A program made the position numbers and the translations under genes. From NCBI GenBank assembly GCA_017309015.1, contig JAEDAG010000003.1, positions 106,216 to 170,215 of the forward strand: 64,000 nucleotides of DNA. Direction: 5' to 3'. The notes under the pieces are model-generated. The model did no database searches and was not told where the DNA came from. It was given only the letters and a program-made list of their open reading frames with translations. This DNA comes from Faecalicatena absiana (lineage in GTDB: Bacteria; Bacillota; Bacilli; Lactobacillales; Lactobacillaceae). Below, piece after piece: positions 57,725-64,000 of this stretch. Numbering within the stretch: position 1 is the stretch's first letter; each line of letters starts with the position of its first letter.

Positions 57725-58873
57725 TTACCAAGAATCGCTGCTTCTTGGCGTATTGGAGTTTGCTTCATAAATCGTGTAGTCAGTAAAAGTCGCGCTCTTG
57801 GAGAAGTCGATGCCGTTATAGGACTCATTCAGGCTGTTTTGCCGGGTTTCCTGGTTGGCCAGGGTCTGAGTCGCCAGGCCCAGATTCTTTCTGAGCTTGT
57901 CGGACCACTTCTGCAATTCCGCGGTTGAGGCAATCTGAAAGCTGGTCCCCGAGATCATCGCGTCGTGCCCTTGAATGTAGCCGCTGGAAATGCTGCTGGC
58001 CGCGCCGCGGTAGTTCAAGGCCAGACTGGTCATGTCGCCAAAAGTCAGGTCCGTCTTCACGTATTTGGCAAAAATTTTCAGCAGCTTCTGGTAGTTGGCC
58101 AGGCCGTTGACGCTCAAGGCCTTCTTTAACACGGCCTGAATGATCTGCCTTTGCCGCATCTGCCGGCCATAGTCGCCCCGCGGATCGTCGTAGCGCATCC
58201 GGGCATAAGCCACGGCATGGCGGCCGTTAAGGTGCTGCTTGCCCTTGCGGAAATCGCACCAGTCATAGCTGAAGCTGAACGGAACCTGCACGTCGACCCC
58301 ACCCAAAGCGTCAACCAGGCTCTTCAAAGCCTTCATGTTGACCTCCAGATAGTAGTCGACTGGCACGTTCAACAAGGCAGAGACCGTCTTCACGGACCCG
58401 TGGCTGCCCCCGAACTGGTAAGCCGAGTTGACCTTAAACATGAAGTAGCTCTTCGCGCTCGTCTCCCCCAGGATCTCCGTCAAAGTGTCCCGCGGAATCG
58501 AGGTCATCGTGGCCTTCTTGGTCTGCGGGTTGGCGGTCACCAGAATGATGGTGTCCGAATTGCCTTGGTCATGGCGTCCCTCAATCCCCTGGTCCACCCC
58601 TAAAACCAAGATGGAAATCGGCTTCCGGGCCGCGATCTTGGCGCTGGTCGCGGTGTTCGTGTTCCCCTGGCTCATCTGCGACACGGTCGCGTGCAGGGTA
58701 AAGTAGGCATGTGCTCCCCAAGTAGCCGCGACCAGGACCAGGAAGGTCAAGACCAGCCCAAATACCGCCCCCTTGCGGCGTGGCTTGTCAATCAGGTCTG
58801 CCTTGACCAGAGTCACGTTGCGGAAAAGCTTGTCTGTCGTCTTGTGGCGCTGCCGGTTTCCATTATCCATCAA
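57725..58873 (-). CDS. LytR-CpsA-Psr (LCP) family protein
   Basis: 382 residues: cytosolic basic N-terminus, one membrane helix (GAVFGLVLTFLVLVAATWGAHAYF, about residues 37-60) and an LCP domain with ISILVLGVDQGIEGRHDQGNSDTIILVTANPQTKKATMTSIPRDTLTEI, FKVNSAYQFGGSHGSVKTV and AYARMRYDDPRGDYGRQMRQRQII, holding the Arg and Asp residues of the active site. It transfers wall teichoic acid or polysaccharide from undecaprenyl diphosphate to peptidoglycan. Different from the EPS-operon LCP protein and without the His-tract. Single gene, divergent from pepF. Confidence 0.93.
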   Translation of the reverse strand: MMDNGNRQRHKTTDKLFRNVTLVKADLIDKPRRKGAVFGLVLTFLVLVAATWGAHAYFTLHATVSQMSQGNTNTATSAKIAARKPISILVLGVDQGIEGRHDQGNSDTIILVTANPQTKKATMTSIPRDTLTEILGETSAKSYFMFKVNSAYQFGGSHGSVKTVSALLNVPVDYYLEVNMKALKSLVDALGGVDVQVPFSFSYDWCDFRKGKQHLNGRHAVAYARMRYDDPRGDYGRQMRQRQIIQAVLKKALSVNGLANYQKLLKIFAKYVKTDLTFGDMTSLALNYRGAASSISSGYIQGHDAMISGTSFQIASTAELQKWSDKLRKNLGLATQTLANQETRQNSLNESYNGIDFSKSATFTDYTIYEANSNTPRSSDSW

Positions 58874-59051
58874 TCGCCGTTTCCTTCCTAAATCCTAATC
58901 AATCAAAAAATATTTTCTCACTTATTTCCCGTAAGATAAACTAAAAGCAGGCAATGTTTATAGTATCTTATTTTTTAGGCAGGAACACGCGAATGTAGTA
59001 GAATACAAGCATATTGAGGAAAAAACTGCAATTAGAAAAGAGGAATCATTT

Positions 59052-60857
59052 ATGGAAATTCCAACCCGCGACCAAGTCCCAGTTCAAGACACCTGGGACC
59101 TGACCCGCATCTATCCAGACGACGCGGCCTGGGAAGCCGACGGCAGCGCCTTGGCCAAAGACATCGCCGCTATCGCCCACGTCGCTGACGGTCTGACGGA
59201 TAACGGCACCGCCCTGTACGAGGGCTTGAGCAAAATTTTTGCCCTGGACCGCCGCTTGTCCAAATACTATTCTTACGCCACTTTAGCTTCTGACGTCGAC
59301 ACCAGCAACCAGCACTACTTGGGCTATGCCGCCAAGGCCCAAACCCTGGCCAGCGACTACCAGGCCCAGATCTCCTTCTTGGAATCAGCCATCCTGGCCT
59401 TGTCCGGGGAAGAGCTGGCTGAATGCTACCGGCAAGAGCCGCGCCTGGAAGACTACCGCCACTTTTTGGACAAAATCCGGACCCAAAGCGCCCACGTCCT
59501 GTCCGCCAAGGAAGAAGCCGTCTTCTCCCAAGCCAGCGACGCCTTGGCCTCTTCCACCAATACCTTCAACGTCCTGTCCAATTCCGACCTGGAATTCCCT
59601 TACGTTGAAGACGAAGACGGCCAGGCCATCCAGCTGACTGACGGCAGCTACAGCATCTTGATCCAGTCCCAGAAGCGGGAAGTCAGAGAGGATGCCTTCG
59701 GAGCCCTCTACTCCAGCTACGCCCAGTTTGAGAATACTTTTGCCTCAACCTTGGCCGGCGTGGTCAAGGCCCACAACTTCAACGCCCAGGTCCACCGCTA
59801 CCCGGACGCCAGAAGCGCGGCCTTAGCCGCCAACAACGTTCCCGTCGAGGTCTACGACCAGCTGGTGGCCAGCGTCCATGACCACCTGGACCTGCTCCAC
59901 CGCTACGTGGCCTTGCGCAAGGAAATCCTGGGCCTGGATGACCTGCAGATGTGGGACATGTACGTGCCGATCACCGGCAAGCCATCCCAGACTTACAGCT
60001 TCGCTTCTGCCAAAAAGATCGCCAAAACTGCCCTGGCGCCGATGGGCCAGGACTACTTAAAGCACGTGGACTACCTGTTCGACAACCGCTGCATCGACTT
60101 CGTCGAAAACCGCCACAAGCAAAGCGGGGCCTACTCCGGCGGGGCCTACGACACTGACGCCTACGAGCTGATCAACTGGCAGGACGACCTGGACTCCCTC
60201 TACACCCTGGTCCACGAGACGGGCCACTCCGTCCACAGCATGTACACCCGGGAGACCCAGCCTTACGTTTACGGGGACTACCCGATCTTTTTGGCCGAAA
60301 TTGCTTCAACGACCAACGAAAACCTGCTCACCAACTACCTGCTGGACCACACGGAGGACCCAAAGGAAAGAGCCGCCCTGCTCAACTACTACCTGGACTC
60401 CTTCAAGGGGACCGTCTACCGGCAAACCCAGTTCGCGGAATTCGAGCAGTTCATCCATGAAAGCGACCAAAACGGACAGCCGCTGACGGCCGACTTTTTG
60501 AACGGCAACTACGGGGACTTGAACCAAGCCTACTACGGGGAGGCCATGACCCCGGGCAGCGACATCGACAAGGAATGGGCCCGGATTCCCCACTTCTACT
60601 ACGACTTCTACGTCTACCAGTACGCTACCGGCTTCGCGGCCGCGACTGCTTTGGCCAACAAGGTGTCCTATGGGAGCGACCAGGATCGGTCCAACTACCT
60701 GGGCTTCCTGAAGTCCGGCTCCTCCGCCTTCCCGCTGGAAACGATGCAAAAGGCCGGCGTGGACATGACTAAGGCCGACTATCTGGAAGACGCCTTCACG
60801 ACTTTCGCACGGCGCCTGGACGAATTCACCGACCTGATCAAGGGCCTGCACAAGTAA
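59052..60857 (+). CDS. pepF: Oligoendopeptidase F (M3B metallopeptidase)
   Basis: 601 residues from the ATG at 59052 (AGAGGAATC upstream). The zinc site HETGH is at 388-392 in LYTLVHETGHSVHSMYTRETQPYVYGDYPIFLAEIASTTNE, with the third ligand Glu in FLAEIAST. N-terminal ELVKD-like helical lobe and the standard PepF length (about 600) are present. PepF is a cytosolic enzyme cleaving 7-17-residue peptides taken up by oligopeptide transport, part of casein peptide use. Single-gene unit ended by a terminator. Confidence 0.97.
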   Translation: MEIPTRDQVPVQDTWDLTRIYPDDAAWEADGSALAKDIAAIAHVADGLTDNGTALYEGLSKIFALDRRLSKYYSYATLASDVDTSNQHYLGYAAKAQTLASDYQAQISFLESAILALSGEELAECYRQEPRLEDYRHFLDKIRTQSAHVLSAKEEAVFSQASDALASSTNTFNVLSNSDLEFPYVEDEDGQAIQLTDGSYSILIQSQKREVREDAFGALYSSYAQFENTFASTLAGVVKAHNFNAQVHRYPDARSAALAANNVPVEVYDQLVASVHDHLDLLHRYVALRKEILGLDDLQMWDMYVPITGKPSQTYSFASAKKIAKTALAPMGQDYLKHVDYLFDNRCIDFVENRHKQSGAYSGGAYDTDAYELINWQDDLDSLYTLVHETGHSVHSMYTRETQPYVYGDYPIFLAEIASTTNENLLTNYLLDHTEDPKERAALLNYYLDSFKGTVYRQTQFAEFEQFIHESDQNGQPLTADFLNGNYGDLNQAYYGEAMTPGSDIDKEWARIPHFYYDFYVYQYATGFAAATALANKVSYGSDQDRSNYLGFLKSGSSAFPLETMQKAGVDMTKADYLEDAFTTFARRLDEFTDLIKGLHK

Positions 60858-60884
60858 GCCTGGCTTAAAAACTTAAAGACCAAA

Positions 60885-60921
60885 AAAGCTGCTCTCCAAT
60901 TGCACGCGGAGAGCAGCTTTT
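60885..60921 (+). terminator. pepF terminator
   Basis: AAAGCTGCTCTCC.. / ..GGAGAGCAGCTTTT hairpin ending in TTTTGTT. Confidence 0.88.
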
Positions 60922-60983
60922 GTTATGCGATTTATTAATTTTGATGCTTATGCTTATTTACTATAACTGAAATTTAATGGTAA

Positions 60984-62172
60984 ATTGCAAGAATAATTTG
61001 AACACCCACTAAATTTGGTAGATTTTATCCATTTCAGAATCGAATAATTCCTCTGGCGTGGAGTAATTCAAGATCTTTCGAGGTAGTGAATTACACCACA
61101 TCTGAATACCAAAGATGTCGTCAATACTGTATTTGTCGATCCTCTCACCCTTTGGGATGAAGCGTCTGATAATGCCGTTGTGGCGCTCAACGCTTCCCTT
61201 GTCGCAAGAGGTGTAAGGGTGGGCATAATAAACAAGAGTTTTAGAAACTGCCTCTAAGTCGCTTAACTTCGCAAACTCTGACCCATTGTCAGTTGTGATA
61301 GACTTAAAGATTTGGTCCCATTTAGCGCCATATTCTTTACGGAGCTCCTTAAAGGCAGCCATAACGCTATCGGCGGTCTTGTCAGGGATCTTGATTACCA
61401 AGAACATCCGAGTCTTTCTCTCACAAAGAGTCAGAAGGACCTCGTCATCCTTGGCTTTCTTCCCAAGAACCAGGTCGCATTCCCAGTGGCCGAACTCTTC
61501 ACGCAGTTCAATCTTCGGGTCTCGTTCATCGATACTACAGCCTAGTTTACGCAGATTTTGGCGTACTCTGTGCTGCTTAGTACTCCGAGTAGTCTTCATG
61601 GGCAAATCGAGATTGATGATACCCAGAAGCCTTTGATCAACGTACTTGTACAGCGTTTTGGTAGAGACGACCTCATCCTTGGAGAAGCCATCTACTACTA
61701 ATGCACGCCCGACACAAGCGTCTAAAGACCAGTCATTTTGGTGGAAATGCTTGACCACATACTCCATGAAGCGGCGGTGCTTAAAGAACTCAATCTTGCG
61801 CCCGCAGTGCTTGCGATTATTGTCATAAGCATCCTGTCCAACCTCGGCGATATAACGCTTTCTGTGGCTATTAGGAGTGATTTTAGAGCCTCGTTTCAGC
61901 TCATAACCAATAGAGCTGGGAGAGCAGTTTAACCTTCTGGCAATAGCTCTGTTGGAGTATTTTTGATTGTGGTACGCCTCGATCAGACAACGATCCTTGA
62001 TAGTAAAATGTCTGCCCTTTTGTCGAGAATCTGTGTTAGAATTTGAATGATCCATTTTGACCTCTTTCTTAGAATCGTGTTTGTGGTAATTCATATTCTA
62101 CCAGAGGTTGAAATGGATTTTTTATATTCTAATACTACTGATTTTCAGTGGTGTTCAAATTGATTATACAAT
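60984..62172 (-). mobile_element. IS30-family insertion sequence, copy 2
   Basis: A 1,189-bp element with inverted ends ATTGCAAGAATAATTTGAAC (left) and ATTGTATAATCAATTTGAAC (right, reverse strand). The repeat ACTGAAATTTAAT lies on both sides, five bases outside each end (60966-60978 and 62178-62190). Confidence 0.82.
61009..62055 (-). CDS. IS30-family transposase, copy 2
   Basis: 348 residues from the ATG at 62055; the frame is open to 62094, but MDHSNSN matches the start of the first IS30 transposase. HTH FTIKDRCLIEAYHNQKYSNRAIARRLNCSPSSIGYELKRGS, catalytic EFGHWECDLVLG (Asp), SITTDNGSEFAKLSD (Asp), CDKGSVERHNGIIRRFIPKG (Glu). Intact. Clearly diverged from the protein of copy 1 (many substitutions in each motif-flanking stretch), so the two copies do not come from a recent transposition event within this window. 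Confidence 0.93.
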   Translation of the reverse strand: MDHSNSNTDSRQKGRHFTIKDRCLIEAYHNQKYSNRAIARRLNCSPSSIGYELKRGSKITPNSHRKRYIAEVGQDAYDNNRKHCGRKIEFFKHRRFMEYVVKHFHQNDWSLDACVGRALVVDGFSKDEVVSTKTLYKYVDQRLLGIINLDLPMKTTRSTKQHRVRQNLRKLGCSIDERDPKIELREEFGHWECDLVLGKKAKDDEVLLTLCERKTRMFLVIKIPDKTADSVMAAFKELRKEYGAKWDQIFKSITTDNGSEFAKLSDLEAVSKTLVYYAHPYTSCDKGSVERHNGIIRRFIPKGERIDKYSIDDIFGIQMWCNSLPRKILNYSTPEELFDSEMDKIYQI

Positions 62173-62369
62173 CGACCACTGAAATTTAATCCCTTAATGA
62201 AGTTAACTCACATTCAGATAACTCCTTCTATAAGTATTTTTCACAAGGATTATTGTACATGAAAGCGTTTAAAATTCATGTGAATATTGGCTTAAAACGT
62301 TGATATATCAGCGCCCATACTTGAATTTATTTCACAATATTTTTGTTTGCTAAAAGAAGGATCCCAAAA

Positions 62370-62389
62370 AGCCCCGCTATTGCGGGGCT
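62370..62389 (-). terminator. Terminator of the TcaA-like gene
   Basis: AGCCCCGC / GCGGGGCT hairpin around TATT; TTTTT follows on the minus strand. The remaining 62,173-62,511 gap is AT-rich, holds an isolated cre-like TGAAAGCGTTTAAA at 62,260-62,273 and no gene. Confidence 0.8.
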
Positions 62390-62470
62390 CTATATATTTT
62401 TTCACAAAGTAGTTTGCTAATAAGGTTGCCTCTATTGATCGGCAAAAAAGATTTAAAAAATTTTGATATT

Positions 62471-62547
62471 TGGCGTTAGGCGTACCTAATTTTTCTTGGC
62501 GTTAGGCGTACCTAATTTTTCTTGGCGTTAGGCGTACCTAATTTTTC
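62471..62547. repeat. 26-bp triplet repeat at the 3' end of the TcaA-like gene
   Basis: TGGCGTTAGGCGTACCTAAT followed by TTTTCT repeats at 62471, 62497 and 62523. The rightmost copy encodes the protein C-terminus (KLGTPNAKKN); because 26 is not divisible by three, the next copy brings the stop codon at 62512-62514. Confidence 0.85.
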
Positions 62548-64000
62548 CAAAACGTAGTCGCCGTCGCTGTCCTTGCTGATGATCCCGTTTTGGTAAGTGT
62601 CAGTCACGCTGGTGTCATCCTTGTCACCGGTGTAAGAGAGGTTGTGGGTGACCTTGTAGTTGACGTAAGTCTTGCCGCTGCCGGCCGGGCTGGTAGACAG
62701 GACTTTGACGACTTCGTTGTACTCAGAGACTGAGTCAGAGTCATCCCAGTTGTCGTGCAGCTTCTTGATGCTGAGGTAGCCGGTATTGCTGCTGCCATTG
62801 ACCCAGTCTTTGCTGTCGTTGTCATCCCAAATATCCTGGAGGAGGTCTTCAGCGTCTTCGCTGCTTGCCAGGCCTGGCCAGGACGGGGTCAGGACCCAGC
62901 TGCCGTTGACGGCCTTGATTTGGTCGCTGCTATCGTCATCGCCGTCATAGTCATCGTCACTGTCATTTTCCTGGTCAGCTGGGGCAGTCACGTACTGGTC
63001 AAAATTGTGGATCGTATCTGACTTGCCGATACCGGACTTTTTCACGTAGAGGTTCATCCCTGACGTGATCTGGTAGTCCTTGAAGCTGGCCTGGCCCTTG
63101 TCGTCCAGGTCGGCCACCTTCTTGTCGTTGATGTAGACTTCCCCGTTAGGCACGCTGCTGACCTTGAAGCTGCCCGTGGTGATGTTCAGGCTGACCTGGT
63201 GGTTGCTGAAGAGGTCCAGCTTAACCGGGCTAGGTGAAATGGTCTTCCCGCTCAAGTTGGCTGAAACTGAGAAGGTATAGCGGCCAGCGATTACCGGGTC
63301 CAGCTTCTTTTGGTAGTAGTCACCAGACGCAGACAGCTTGCCCACGTTTTTCCCGTTCATCTTGATCGTGGAATTTTTGTGGTTGGTCACGACCGTTGGC
63401 GAGTAGGTCTTAACCATGAGCTTGTATTTCGGGAAAAGGAAAAAGTAGTGGCCATCCTCACCTAAAGAAACGGATTTCTTAAAGCTGGCATCAAGTTCTT
63501 CCTGATTCTTCCACTTACTGCCCAGGTTATTAGCTGCGGTCTTGTTTTCCTTGTAGTATGTTTGCAGCGGCCGTACGCTCTTCTTGGTCAACTGGAAGCT
63601 GCTGTCGTCAGTTTTAACGTAAGGCGACAGATCCTGGCTTGGGTCCTTCAGCGCGCTGATGATTCTGTCGATCTGTTTGTCCTTGGCGTAGTAAGACTTA
63701 CCAAAGCCGTAACCAGCCAAAAGGACCAGCAAGACAGCAGCGGTGATCAAGATTGGCATCTTCCACTTCCGGGTCTGCTTGAGGTTGGCCCGCTCTTTGA
63801 CGGTTTTAGCTGGCTTAACAGGTTGAACTTGCTGGACTGGTTGAACTGGTTTAACCTGCTGGACTGGTTGAACTGGTTTAACCTGCTGGACTGGCTGAGC
63901 TGGCTGAGTTGGCTGTGCCGGTTTAACCAACTTTGCCCCGCATTTGGCGCAGAAAGTGGCATTAGCTTGGTTTGGGGCGCCGCATTTAGCGCAGTAGATC
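62512..64000 (-). CDS. Zinc-ribbon, TcaA-like membrane protein (5' end outside the window)
   Basis: The frame continues past the right edge: upstream of the TTG at 63930 it encodes IYCAKCGAPNQANATFCAKCGAKL, a double CxxC zinc ribbon. It is followed by a Gln/Pro-rich repeat (PVQQVKPVQPVQQVKPVQP), a membrane helix (MPILITAAVLLVLLAGYGFG) and extracytoplasmic repeats such as TIKMNGKNVGKL and VYINDKKVADLDDKGQASF that match TcaA/YvbJ-type ladder domains, plus an acidic NDSDDDYDGDDDSSD linker and a C-terminal NTF2-like part. TcaA proteins affect wall-targeting antibiotic sensitivity in staphylococci. The role here is unknown. Confidence 0.8.
   Translation of the reverse strand, partial: IYCAKCGAPNQANATFCAKCGAKLVKPAQPTQPAQPVQQVKPVQPVQQVKPVQPVQQVQPVKPAKTVKERANLKQTRKWKMPILITAAVLLVLLAGYGFGKSYYAKDKQIDRIISALKDPSQDLSPYVKTDDSSFQLTKKSVRPLQTYYKENKTAANNLGSKWKNQEELDASFKKSVSLGEDGHYFFLFPKYKLMVKTYSPTVVTNHKNSTIKMNGKNVGKLSASGDYYQKKLDPVIAGRYTFSVSANLSGKTISPSPVKLDLFSNHQVSLNITTGSFKVSSVPNGEVYINDKKVADLDDKGQASFKDYQITSGMNLYVKKSGIGKSDTIHNFDQYVTAPADQENDSDDDYDGDDDSSDQIKAVNGSWVLTPSWPGLASSEDAEDLLQDIWDDNDSKDWVNGSSNTGYLSIKKLHDNWDDSDSVSEYNEVVKVLSTSPAGSGKTYVNYKVTHNLSYTGDKDDTSVTDTYQNGIISKDSDGDYVLEKLGTPNAKKN

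Noticed and set aside
62260..62273. Isolated cre-like box TGAAAGCGTTTAAA
   Set aside because: No gene starts downstream on either strand within a sensible distance, so no regulatory role can be supported.

Overview
The window looks like a chromosomal segment of a dairy lactobacillus, most likely Lactobacillus delbrueckii. This is inferred from the mix of IS200/IS605, IS30, ISL3, IS3 and IS1634 elements, the GC-rich core codon use beside AT-rich accessory islands, the lactobacillar EPS genes, the six NlpC/P60 cell-wall proteins and the D-2-hydroxyacid dehydrogenase. No rRNA, tRNA or CRISPR array was seen.

Layout. 0-3.7 kb: a decayed IS200/IS605 element has interrupted a DhaS-type TetR gene at the end of a dihydroxyacetone/glycerol operon (dhaK-dhaL-dhaM-glpF), whose promoter, cre-like box and DhaS-like operator are still visible. 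3.7-14.2 kb: a GC-rich surface polysaccharide cluster in two divergent arms. The leftward arm encodes a flippase, a Wzy-like polymerase and two sugar-modifying enzymes. The rightward arm carries a full lic-type phosphocholine pathway (LicD, LicA, LicC, LicB), a priming transferase and a glycosyltransferase. 14.3-16.7 kb: three ~525-bp tandem units resembling par/Fst type I toxin-antitoxin loci, then wrecked cellobiose-PTS genes. 16.8-27.4 kb: mobile and defence genes (IS1634, an IS3 fragment, a PIN/ImmA pair, a truncated flavoprotein, a 1,200-residue STAND ATPase, IS30). 27.5-32.8 kb: the conserved head of an EPS operon, transcribed leftward (LCP protein, Wzz, BY-kinase, priming transferase, Alg14/Alg13 pair, GT32).

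33-41 kb: hflX, then six NlpC/P60 proteins, one with all expected catalytic residues replaced, and a D-2-hydroxyacid dehydrogenase. 41-49 kb: a guanylate-kinase-like gene, a polymerase-like membrane protein, arrays with an exact 42-bp period, two candidate structured RNAs and an ISL3 element with an 8-bp target duplication. 49-52.7 kb: a split ThrE exporter and an ABC-F protein.

52.7-57.6 kb holds the most striking locus: a 49-codon peptide gene with an ILNLQ leader motif, overlapping by ATGA a class III lanthipeptide synthetase (kinase plus LanC-like domain), followed by an AgrC/AgrA-type two-component system whose response regulator seems to start at AUA. 57.7-64 kb: an LCP protein, oligoendopeptidase F, a second IS30 copy and the 3' part of a zinc-ribbon/TcaA-like membrane protein that runs off the right edge.
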